Shown here: positions 25,545 to 32,635 of the stretch, piece by piece
Position numbering within the stretch: the first letter of the stretch is position 1
Layout: each line of letters opens with the position of its first letter
Assembly (NCBI RefSeq): GCF_019599465.1
Contig: NZ_RKLR01000003.1
Span: 248,001 to 312,000 of the forward strand
DNA from: Haloarcula rubra
GTDB lineage: Archaea > Halobacteriota > Halobacteria > Halobacteriales > Haloarculaceae
DNA length: 64,000 bases
Direction: 5' to 3'
Program-made: the position numbers and the translations under genes
The notes under the pieces: generated by a model
What the model saw: the letters and a program-made list of their open reading frames with translations, nothing else
The model's database searches: none
What the model was told of the DNA's origin: nothing

Positions 25545-26696
25545 ATGGGAGTCGCAGTAATCGGTGCGTCGATGACGAAGTTCGGGCAGCGTGACGCCTG
25601 GATTCAGGACCTCCTCGCGCAAGCGGGCGAGGAGTGTCTCGACGACGCCGGTGTCACACCGACGGATGTAGAGCACCTGTACGTCTCGAACATGGCGAGC
25701 GGCGAGTTCGAGGGCCAGACGGGCGTGATGAACGCGCTGGCCCACGACCTCGGCGTCCTGCCGGCGTACAGCGAACGAGTCGACCAGACCTCTTCCTCGG
25801 GCGGCGCGGGCATCTACGAGGCGTGGCAGTCCGTCGCCTCCGGGGCCAGCGAGATGACGCTCCTCGTCGGCGGGGAGAAGATGACCCACAAGACCACGGG
25901 CGAAGCGACGGACATCATCGCCTCTATCACGCATCCCGCGGAGTACAAACACGGCGTGACGCTGCCGTCGTTCGCCGGGATGACGGCGCGCCACTATCTC
26001 GAACGGTTCGACGCCCCGCGAGAGGCGCTCGCGCGCGTGGCCGTGAAGAACCACAGGAACGGCGTCGACAACCCGAACGCGCAGTTCCAGAAGGAGATTA
26101 CCGTCGAACAGGCACTCGACTCGCCCATCATCGCCGACCCGCTCCGACTCTACGACTTCTGCCCTATCACGGACGGGAGCGCCGCCATGATGTTCACGAC
26201 CGAGGAGCGAGCGGCGGAGATAGCCGACGAGTACGCCGTCGTCTCCGGTATCGGCGGTGCGACCGACACCCACGTCGTCCACGAGCGCGAGGACCCGACG
26301 GTCATGGGCGGCGTCGTCGAGTCCAGCAAGGAGGCCTACGAGATGTCCGGTCTGAGCCCCGAGGACCTCGACGTGGCCGAACTCCACGACATGTTCACCA
26401 TCCTCGAGTTCCTCCAACTGGAGGGTATCGGCGTCGCCGACCAGGGGACCGCGTGGGAGATGGCGATGGACGGCGCCACGGCGAAGGACGGCGAACTGCC
26501 CATCAACACCTCCGGCGGCCTGAAGTCGAAGGGCCACCCGCTGGGTGCCAGCGGCGTCGCACAGGGCGTAGAGATTTACGAACAACTCGTCGGCGAGGCC
26601 GGGCCGCGACAGATCGACGCGGAGACGGCGCTCGCGTGTAACGTCGGCGGGTTCGGTAACTGTGTCATCACCACCATCATGGAGGCCGCAGAATGA
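25545..26696 (+). CDS. Haloarchaeal two-subunit beta-ketothiolase, catalytic subunit
   Basis: A 383-residue thiolase of the SCP-x-like class that condenses or cleaves acyl-CoA units. The region that normally carries the nucleophilic Cys reads DQTSSSGGAG (Ser83-85), so Cys is replaced by Ser. His-containing motifs AELHDMF and KGHPLGASG are intact. Haloarchaeal PhaA/BktB enzymes are described with a Ser-His-His triad, so this is probably active and not decayed. It overlaps its small partner by four bases. The upstream in-frame extension was rejected because MGVAVIGASMTKFG is the normal start. Confidence 0.88.
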   Translation: MGVAVIGASMTKFGQRDAWIQDLLAQAGEECLDDAGVTPTDVEHLYVSNMASGEFEGQTGVMNALAHDLGVLPAYSERVDQTSSSGGAGIYEAWQSVASGASEMTLLVGGEKMTHKTTGEATDIIASITHPAEYKHGVTLPSFAGMTARHYLERFDAPREALARVAVKNHRNGVDNPNAQFQKEITVEQALDSPIIADPLRLYDFCPITDGSAAMMFTTEERAAEIADEYAVVSGIGGATDTHVVHEREDPTVMGGVVESSKEAYEMSGLSPEDLDVAELHDMFTILEFLQLEGIGVADQGTAWEMAMDGATAKDGELPINTSGGLKSKGHPLGASGVAQGVEIYEQLVGEAGPRQIDAETALACNVGGFGNCVITTIMEAAE

Positions 26697-27061
26697 CGCT
26701 CGAAGGAGGCAAGTGCCCGAACGGTCACGTCTCGTACCCCACGCACCCGCGCTGTCCGGAGTGTGGCGAACCGCAGGAGGAGACGTTCGACTTCTCCGAC
26801 GAACGCGGCGAAGTCGTCACGTGGACGACGTCGACGGCGACGCCGCCGGGCGTCCGCCAACCGAACACGCTCGCCATCGTCGAGTTCGACGTCGACGGCG
26901 ACGCGGTGCGTGCGCTCGGACAGGTGACGACGGACGACGTCGAGACGGGCGACGAGGTCGAACCGGTGTACGTCGAGGAACTGCGTGACCCCGACGTGGG
27001 CCTCAAACGCGAGAACCCGGAGAGTCAGGAGTGGGGCGGTTACCGCTGGGACCCGGTGTGA
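26693..27061 (+). CDS. DUF35 OB-fold/zinc-ribbon partner of the thiolase
   Basis: A 122-residue protein with an N-terminal rubredoxin-like zinc ribbon (CPNGH and CPEC, residues 8-24) and a C-terminal OB-fold with VTWTTSTATPPGVRQPNTLA. DUF35 proteins bind CoA and channel substrate for archaeal thiolases and HMG-CoA synthase. The ATGA overlap with the thiolase means they are coupled, and the pair matches the alpha/beta layout of haloarchaeal BktB and PhaA. Its 3' end overlaps the convergent gene by 22 bases. Confidence 0.85.
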   Translation: MTLEGGKCPNGHVSYPTHPRCPECGEPQEETFDFSDERGEVVTWTTSTATPPGVRQPNTLAIVEFDVDGDAVRALGQVTTDDVETGDEVEPVYVEELRDPDVGLKRENPESQEWGGYRWDPV

Positions 27062-27492
27062 GCTAAGCCTTCGCCGCTTCTCAGCGCCGATTCGATTCTG
27101 TCGAGGCCGTCGGCCACCGTACAGTGGCCACACGGTCCCACGTGTGGGTAGACGCCGGCGAGTTCGTCGTCCTCCCAGTACGCGAGACAGACGACCGGCA
27201 GCGTGACGACCGAGTCGTCCCCGGTGAACGCGCTGTGTCGCTCGTGCCGGTCGAAGGTCGGGGCGAGCGAGCAGTCGTTCGCCGCCGCCCAGGCCTCCAT
27301 CGCGGCGATGTCGTCGGCCTCTCTCGCGTCGCCGCCGGTCGAGAGGCGGTGCCAGTACTCGACGGCGACGTCGTCGAGGAGGCCTTGCTGTCGTAACGAG
27401 TCGGTTCGTCCGAGGACGCTCGCCTGTCGCCGTTCGGTTTCGTCAGGGACGGGCGACCGAAGGTACACGGTCACCCGACGAGTGTGGTTCAT
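27040..27492 (-). CDS. Haloarchaeal hypothetical protein, paralogue 1 of a tandem pair
   Basis: A 150-residue acidic protein starting MNHTRRVTVYLRSPVPDETE. It shows a helical first half with alternating charges and a second half with LPVVCLAYWEDDELAGVYPH and GPCGHCTVADGLDRIESAL. It is clearly related to the next gene. The N-terminal part may be a small helix-turn-helix, as relatives are annotated so, but I cannot confirm that. The last 22 bases overlap the end of the DUF35 gene on the other strand. Confidence 0.65.
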   Translation of the reverse strand: MNHTRRVTVYLRSPVPDETERRQASVLGRTDSLRQQGLLDDVAVEYWHRLSTGGDAREADDIAAMEAWAAANDCSLAPTFDRHERHSAFTGDDSVVTLPVVCLAYWEDDELAGVYPHVGPCGHCTVADGLDRIESALRSGEGLAHTGSQR

Positions 27493-27564
27493 GGTATCGT
27501 ACACCAGATGAGTGTCCTACGTCGGTTGCGGAGATAGCCGTATCGGTGTACGTACCCGGCATCG

Positions 27565-28047
27565 TCAGTCGGCCGTCGACGCGGTGGTCTGGCCGGTACT
27601 GGCCGGCGTCTCGTCGGTCCCCAGTGCCACGAGACAGTCACCGATAGACGTCGGCGTGCCGCCCTCGCTGCGGGGTGCGACCCGCGTCAGTTCGCCGTCC
27701 TCGTAGACGGCGAGACACATAGCGGGGAGGACCAGTTCTCTCCGTCGCTCGCCCGTCTCGGTGCTGTAACACAGGCGAACGTCGAAGAACGGGCTGAGAC
27801 AGGCGCCCGTCTCGCTGGCCCAGTCCGCGAACTCGTTGTACCGGGCCCGTTCGAGACACGCACCGGCCCCGCGGAGGGGGATGCGTTTCTCCCACGTCGC
27901 CGCCTCGAACTCGTCGACGACGCCGTTGCACTGGAGTTCCTGTAACCTCGTCTCGACGGCAGTTCGACGCCGCTGGGTGGGGGCAGGTAGCTCGGTCCTG
28001 ACGAACAGTTCAACCCGACGCGTCGGTGGACACTCTGTTTTCTGCAT
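27565..28047 (-). CDS. Haloarchaeal hypothetical protein, paralogue 2 of a tandem pair
   Basis: A 160-residue paralogue of the preceding protein: TRRVELFVRTELPAPTQRRR aligns with its N-terminus, and LVLPAMCLAVYEDGELTRVA with the second half. The start at 28047 is favoured over an ATG 18 bases upstream because the AT-rich stretch at about 28072-28090 gives a TATA (TTTATTATTG on the minus strand) at leaderless distance. Function unknown; the pair may be regulators with different inputs. Confidence 0.65.
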   Translation of the reverse strand: MQKTECPPTRRVELFVRTELPAPTQRRRTAVETRLQELQCNGVVDEFEAATWEKRIPLRGAGACLERARYNEFADWASETGACLSPFFDVRLCYSTETGERRRELVLPAMCLAVYEDGELTRVAPRSEGGTPTSIGDCLVALGTDETPASTGQTTASTAD

Positions 28048-28115
28048 CGGTACCGTTAGGTACAACTGTGCAATAATAAAACATTATGTTTATTTTCTTA
28101 CTTTTCTGTCTCGAC

Positions 28116-28703
28116 TCACACGCCTCCGTTTTCGTCGTCGTCGCCCTCGGAACTCCCGTCCTCGGCGTCCTCTAGGTCGTCCTTGATGGATTCGAGTTCG
28201 GCGTCGACGTCGACGGGGACCTCGGAACCGCCGAACTCACCTTCGAGAGAGTCGTCGGCCCCTGCCTCGGCCAGCTGTTCGGCGAGGTCCGACCGTAGCT
28301 CGCGCGCCTCTTCGAGGAGACGACGGGCGTCTTCGTCCTGTGGCCGGCCCTCGACGGCGTCCTGCAGGTCGGTGAGTGCGTCGTCCAGACGGGCGAGTGT
28401 CGCTCTGCTCAGCGTCGTCGCGCGACGTCGCACCTCGCTCGCACCGGACCCTGTCGACGTCGGGCGGCCTTCGGCCATCCGGAGGGCACGTCGGAGGAGT
28501 TTCAGCGCCTCGATGTTCGTCTTCAGGACGAGGATGGCCGCCGGGATGGTCACGTCACTCGTGAACCGGAGCAACTCTTTCGGCGTGGGTGGGCGGGGCC
28601 GGCCGCTCTCGGTCGTCGGTTCCACTTCCGTCTCTAGGTCTCGTAGCGTCCGAACGAGGTCCGTGAGGAGGGCAGTGATGTCGTCCCCGGAACTGGCGCT
28701 CAT
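28116..28703 (-). CDS. Uncharacterised helical haloarchaeal protein
   Basis: A 195-residue, very acidic protein from MSASSGDDITALLTDLVRTL. Helical regions ITALLTDLVRTLRDLETEVE, LVLKTNIEALKLLRRALRMA and LEEARELRSDLAEQLAEAG suggest coiled coils, and the last 20 residues are almost all Glu, Asp, Gly and Ser. One moderately hydrophobic stretch (VTIPAAILVLKTNIEALKLL) might touch the membrane. The start ATG 27 bases upstream is less likely. Its promoter faces that of the iron-boxed small gene, with 92 bases between starts. Confidence 0.65.
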   Translation of the reverse strand: MSASSGDDITALLTDLVRTLRDLETEVEPTTESGRPRPPTPKELLRFTSDVTIPAAILVLKTNIEALKLLRRALRMAEGRPTSTGSGASEVRRRATTLSRATLARLDDALTDLQDAVEGRPQDEDARRLLEEARELRSDLAEQLAEAGADDSLEGEFGGSEVPVDVDAELESIKDDLEDAEDGSSEGDDDENGGV

Positions 28704-28745
28704 GTCCGCACCTTGCAGGGAGAGGTACAAAAGTTCGCCGCGACG

Positions 28746-28761
28746 ACTAGGCCAACCAAAA
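28746..28761. promoter_or_regulatory. Degenerate iron-box-like site
   Basis: ACTAGG-CCAA-CCAAAA matches 9 of 12 core bases. It lies 26 bases before the good box at 28772 and between the divergent genes at 28703 and 28796, so it could extend control to both. Confidence 0.3.
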
Positions 28762-28771
28762 CCCTTTTTGC

Positions 28772-28787
28772 TTTAGGGGGGCCTAAT
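28772..28787 (+). promoter_or_regulatory. Iron box before the 52-residue gene
   Basis: TTTAGG-GGGG-CCTAAT matches 11 of 12 core bases. It lies eight bases before the ATG at 28796 and directly after a T-rich TATA region (28763-28771). Confidence 0.78.
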
Positions 28788-28795
28788 CTCTATCA

Positions 28796-28954
28796 ATGCC
28801 ATCGCAGACGGACGACGGCGAGGTCACGGACGGCGAGGCGGACCGCCCGAACGTCACCACCCACGAGAGCGTCAAGGACAGGACAGTGTTCACCGAAGAC
28901 GGCAATCAAGAAGGGTGGATAGCCACCGACCTCACCGTCGACCTACGTCGGTAG
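28796..28954 (+). CDS. Small 52-residue protein, probably iron-regulated
   Basis: ATG at 28796 opens MPSQTDDGEVTDGEADRPNV, followed by HESVKDRTVFTEDGNQEGWI and ATDLTVDLRR, then TAG at 28952-28954. The acidic start looks disordered; the second half, with TVFTEDGN and GWIATDLTVDL, looks like a short folded strand pair that I associate with small haloarchaeal proteins of unknown function. No Cys is present, so it is not a zinc finger. The promoter carries an iron box at leaderless spacing, and dps lies next door. A role in iron-starvation response is inference. Confidence 0.7.
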   Translation: MPSQTDDGEVTDGEADRPNVTTHESVKDRTVFTEDGNQEGWIATDLTVDLRR

Positions 28955-29035
28955 TTCTCCAGCGAAAATCAGTTCTCGACGCGTTCTGTGTCGTTTCGAA
29001 GCCGGGAGCGACCGCTACGCAAAGAACCGCCCGTC

Positions 29036-29581
29036 TCAGTCCATCGCGCCCTCGACGACGAGGGTGTCGTCTTCGAGGTAGTGTTCGATGTGGTGGGCGT
29101 CTTCCTCCGTCTCGACCAGAATCTCGCGGAGAATCTGGGCCGTCGCGTGGTCCCCGAGGTTCTCGGCGAGTTCGATGTGGTCGCGGAGCGACTCGATGAC
29201 GTCGCCGTACATCTGGAGGTCGTTGTGCAGCGACGTGCGGATGTCGTAGACGTCCTGCCCCTCGTACTCGACGCTCGCGTGTTCGGCTTGCTCTGCCCCA
29301 CCGGCGATAGGCGCGCCACCGAGTGCCTGTGCCCGTTCGGCGATCTCGTCGGCGGCGGCCTCGACGTTGCCCGCGGCCTCGCCGAGGAAGACGTGCAGGT
29401 CACGGAACTCCGCACCTTCGACGTTCCAGTGGTGCTTCTTCAACTGATGGTACAGCGTGTACGCGTCTGCGAGGTCCTGGTTAAGCGCGTCGATAATCTG
29501 TTCGGACTTCTCTTTCTCGAGTCGGAGTTCGTTCTCTTCGACGTCACCGAACTGCTTCCGGACGTGTTCTTGCGTAGCCAT
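29036..29581 (-). CDS. dpsA: DNA-protecting ferritin-like protein DpsA
   Basis: A 181-residue Dps protein that oxidises and stores iron in a dodecameric shell and shields DNA. It contains the ferroxidase-site region YHQLKKHHWNVEGAEFRDLH (about 45-64) and DDTLV plus ENLGDHATA, very close to Halobacterium DpsA, which also carries HHWNVEGAEFRDLH and DAHHIEHYLEDDTLV. The start at 29581 (MATQEHVRK) is preferred over an ATG six bases upstream. An iron-box-like site lies upstream of its TATA region, unlike at the uptake genes. Confidence 0.93.
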   Translation of the reverse strand: MATQEHVRKQFGDVEENELRLEKEKSEQIIDALNQDLADAYTLYHQLKKHHWNVEGAEFRDLHVFLGEAAGNVEAAADEIAERAQALGGAPIAGGAEQAEHASVEYEGQDVYDIRTSLHNDLQMYGDVIESLRDHIELAENLGDHATAQILREILVETEEDAHHIEHYLEDDTLVVEGAMD

Positions 29582-29637
29582 AAGCAACTACGTATAGTCC
29601 CGCGACCCACTTAATACTTACTTCTTAGAAAACCAAT

Positions 29638-29653
29638 TTTAGGAAAACCGAAA
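29638..29653 (-). promoter_or_regulatory. Iron-box-like site upstream of dpsA TATA
   Basis: TTTAGG-AAAA-CCGAAA matches 11 of 12 core bases. It is 57-72 bases before the ATG at 29581, upstream of the TATA-like AAGTATTAAG (about 29611-29620). This position suits activation or anti-repression more than simple blocking. Confidence 0.6.
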
Positions 29654-29962
29654 AAGAATTTCTTTATACGGCACAATCAACAGTGGTCCGCCGAGATTTC
29701 TGACCCCGCCTCTGTGGCGTGACCACCGCTCGTCGGGGTGGCGACGGCCGTCTCACGCTCCCGGCACTGTGGACTGTGCACGGTGACGGCTCCGAGCGTC
29801 GGACCGACCGGTCCTACACCGTCCGCGCCCACATGCTCGTCAGTGTTCGGAACGCCCTGGACGCTGGTTAGAGAGCCGAAAACGTTCGACGACGGTCACG
29901 CGTGCCGATGGCTCGGTCTGGTGGCGACGTGACACGTCGGTCGAACCCGCGATACGTCGGCG
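29654..29962. other. 309-base gap without a convincing gene
   Basis: The first 25 bases are AT-rich and belong to the dpsA upstream region. The rest is GC-rich. A 64-codon open frame (29738-29932) has no family features, a Cys/Arg-rich composition unlike haloarchaeal proteins, and no promoter, so it is not called. No RNA gene is recognised. Confidence 0.5.
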
Positions 29963-30358
29963 TCAGTCCGTCGACCCGGCGCTTCGAGCGACGACGAGCG
30001 CTACGTGTTCGGGCGGTATCGATTCTGCCGCTATGGCGCCGGTCTGTAACGTCTGTTCCTGATGGACCGCGGTCAGGGCGGTGAAGACGTCCGCTTCGAG
30101 GTCCATGTAGTCGCGAAACTCCTCCCAGACAGACGGTGGGACGCCGACGACGTACGAATCCGGCGTCCGGTGGAGTACCGGGTCGTCGAACCGCTTGCGC
30201 CACTCGTACACGAGGTCTTCGACGCCGGGATTCTCGGCCATCGTCCGCTGGTGGGCGGCGAGCGCCTCGCGCAGTTCGGCCTCGGGCACGTCGTTCTCGT
30301 CGGCGACGGTCCGAACCACCGCCTCGTCGAACACGGCAAGCGACTCCGAATCGGTCAT
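29963..30358 (-). CDS. Uncharacterised acidic haloarchaeal protein
   Basis: A 131-residue protein starting MTDSESLAVFDEAVVRTVAD. It is mostly helical (VPEAELREALAAHQRTMAEN, VWEEFRDYMDLEADVFTALT) with a strand-like PDSYVVGVPPSVW in the middle and an end ESIPPEHVALVVARS. No signal, membrane segment, Cys or known motif. An upstream ATG giving 20 more residues is rejected, because that extension is Trp/Cys-rich and unlike the rest. Function unknown. Confidence 0.6.
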   Translation of the reverse strand: MTDSESLAVFDEAVVRTVADENDVPEAELREALAAHQRTMAENPGVEDLVYEWRKRFDDPVLHRTPDSYVVGVPPSVWEEFRDYMDLEADVFTALTAVHQEQTLQTGAIAAESIPPEHVALVVARSAGSTD

Positions 30359-30529
30359 CGACGGTGCTTCGCCGCCGACGGGCAAAAATACCCCGCTGTG
30401 GCACGCCCACGGTGCCACTCGTGTCAGTTCGAAAACCGCAGAATCACCCGATTAAACACTCATATTCCCGGTCTCTGAGATTACCTCGGCAGTTATTTGG
30501 CCGAGTGTCCGTTACCCACGACTAGAGGA

Positions 30530-32635
30530 ATGGGACGACTATCGACGCTGTTTGCGCCGGAACGGGTCGCCGTGATAGGTGCGACCGACTCCGAGGGTTC
30601 GGTCGGTCGCGCCATCACGTCGAACCTGCTCGAATCGTTCGACGGGGAGGTCGTAGCGGTCAACCCGTACAAAGAGGAGGTGTTGGGACTCCGGTGTTAC
30701 GACGAGGTGGGTGACGTCGACGCGCCAGAGCGAATCGACGTCGCCGTCGTCGTCGTGCCACCGAACGTCGCCGTCGACGCCATCCGCGAGGCCGGTGCGG
30801 CCGGCATCGACAACGTCGTCGTCATCACCGCCGGGTTCGGCGAGACCGGGAGCGAGGGTGCGGCCCGGGAACGCGACCTCCGGGCCGCGGCCGAGGAGTA
30901 CGACCTCAACCTCGTCGGCCCCAACAGTCTCGGCGTCATGTCGACGCCGAAGGGGCTGAACGCCACCTTCGGCAACGAGATGGCCACCGAAGGGGACATC
31001 TCCTTCATGAGCCAGTCCGGGGCGTTCGTCACCGCCGTCCTCGACTGGGCCGCCGAACGCGACGTCGGGTTCAAGGACATCGTCTCGCTGGGGAACAAGG
31101 CCATCCTCGACGAGGGCGACTTCGTCGCCGAATGGGGCGAGGACCCGGATACCGACGTCATCCTCGGCTATCTGGAGGACATCGAGGACGGCGAGAAGTT
31201 CATCCGGACGGCCCGTGAGGTCACGCAGGACACTCCCATCGTCCTCGTGAAGTCCGGGCGAACCGACGCGGGAGCGTCGGCCGCCGCCTCCCACACCGGG
31301 GCGATGGCCGGGTCCGAGCGGGCCTACGAAGCCGGCCTCGAACAGGCCGGCACCCTCCGCGTCGAGTCCGTACAGGAACTGTTCGACTTCGCACAGATTC
31401 TCTCGGGTCAGCCGCTTCCGGAGGGCGAGGAGATAGCCATCGTCACGAACGCCGGCGGCCCCGGCGTGATGACGACCGACGCCGTCGGCGACTCGGACCT
31501 CTCGCTGGCGGAGTTCGAGGACGAGACGCTCGACCGACTCGGCGAGACGATGCCCGACGAGGCCAACATCTACAACCCCGTCGACATCATCGGCGACGCC
31601 CCGGCGAAGCGCTTCGAGATAGCGCTGGAGACGGTGCTCGAAGACGACAACGTCTCGATGGCCGTCGTGGTCGCCTGCCCGACTGCCGTCCTCTCGTTCG
31701 AGGAACTCGCCGAAGTCGTCGTCGAGAAACAGCAGGCGGCGGAGACGCCCATCGCGACCACGCTGATGGGCGGGAAGTCCGTCGGCGAGGGACAGGCGGT
31801 CCTCAGCGAGGCCGGCATCCCGAACTACTTCGACCCGGCGCGTGCGGTGGACAGTCTGGACGCACTGCGCGACTACGGGGCGATACAGGCCCGCGAGTAC
31901 GAGGACCCGGCGACCTTCGACGTGGACCGCGAGCGCGCCCGCGAGATTCTGGAGTCGGCGGCCCGTCGGGACACGAACCGCCTCGGCGTCGAGGCGATGG
32001 ACCTGCTCGACGCCTACGGCATCCCGACGCCGCGGGGCGGCGTCGTCGACTCGCCGAGCGAGGCACAGGCGCTCGCCGAAGACATCGGCGACGACGTGGT
32101 GATGAAGATAGTCAGCCCGGACATCCTCCACAAGTCCGACATCGGCGGCGTGGAGGTCGGCGTCCCGCCCGAGGAGGTCCGGGACACCTACGAAGACCTC
32201 GTCGTCCGCGCGCGCAACTACCAGCGGGACGCCACCGTCCTCGGCGTGCAGGTACAGGAGATGGTCGACCTCGACTCGGGCACCGAGACCATCCTCGGGA
32301 TGAACCGGGACCCGCAGTTCGGGCCGCTGCTGTTGTTCGGCCTCGGTGGTATTTTCGTGGAGGTGCTCGAAGACAACACCGTCAGAGTCGCTCCCGTGAG
32401 CGAACCCGAGGCCAGAGAGATGCTGGACGACATCGACTCCGCGCCGCTCCTGCGCGGCGCCCGCGGCCGCGACCCCGTCGACGAGGACGCCCTCGTGGAG
32501 ACGGTCCAGCGGCTCTCACAGCTCGTCACGGACTTCCCGGCCATCGTCGAACTGGACATCAACCCGCTCGTCGCGACCCCGGACGGGGTGCAGGCGGTCG
32601 ACCTGCGACTCACCCTCGACCAGGAGGAACTATGA
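30530..32635 (+). CDS. ADP-forming acyl-CoA (acetate-CoA) synthetase, fused alpha-beta
   Basis: A 701-residue enzyme that converts acyl-CoA, ADP and phosphate to the acid, ATP and CoA, the usual archaeal energy-conserving acetate-forming step. An N-terminal CoA-binding domain (RVAVIGATDSEGSVGRAI) is followed by ligase domains carrying the phosphorylated His255 in ASHTGAMAG. A C-terminal ATP-grasp domain runs from about 475 (LLDAYGIPTPRGGVV, DVVMKIVSPDILHKSDIGGV). The start at 30530 gives the family N-terminus MGRLSTLFAPERVA. It overlaps the next gene by four bases. Confidence 0.93.
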   Translation: MGRLSTLFAPERVAVIGATDSEGSVGRAITSNLLESFDGEVVAVNPYKEEVLGLRCYDEVGDVDAPERIDVAVVVVPPNVAVDAIREAGAAGIDNVVVITAGFGETGSEGAARERDLRAAAEEYDLNLVGPNSLGVMSTPKGLNATFGNEMATEGDISFMSQSGAFVTAVLDWAAERDVGFKDIVSLGNKAILDEGDFVAEWGEDPDTDVILGYLEDIEDGEKFIRTAREVTQDTPIVLVKSGRTDAGASAAASHTGAMAGSERAYEAGLEQAGTLRVESVQELFDFAQILSGQPLPEGEEIAIVTNAGGPGVMTTDAVGDSDLSLAEFEDETLDRLGETMPDEANIYNPVDIIGDAPAKRFEIALETVLEDDNVSMAVVVACPTAVLSFEELAEVVVEKQQAAETPIATTLMGGKSVGEGQAVLSEAGIPNYFDPARAVDSLDALRDYGAIQAREYEDPATFDVDRERAREILESAARRDTNRLGVEAMDLLDAYGIPTPRGGVVDSPSEAQALAEDIGDDVVMKIVSPDILHKSDIGGVEVGVPPEEVRDTYEDLVVRARNYQRDATVLGVQVQEMVDLDSGTETILGMNRDPQFGPLLLFGLGGIFVEVLEDNTVRVAPVSEPEAREMLDDIDSAPLLRGARGRDPVDEDALVETVQRLSQLVTDFPAIVELDINPLVATPDGVQAVDLRLTLDQEEL

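Noticed and set aside
25783-25803. Thiolase as a pseudogene because its nucleophilic Cys is missing
   Set aside because: The frame is intact, the His motifs and partner subunit are present, and Ser at this position is described for haloarchaeal thiolases.
29738-29932. 64-codon open frame in the gap next to dpsA
   Set aside because: Cys/Arg-rich composition unlike acidic haloarchaeal proteins, no promoter or family features.
30539-32131. 530-codon minus-strand frame opposite the ADP-forming synthetase
   Set aside because: Same mirror effect; the plus-strand protein has full catalytic motifs and the antisense translation has none.
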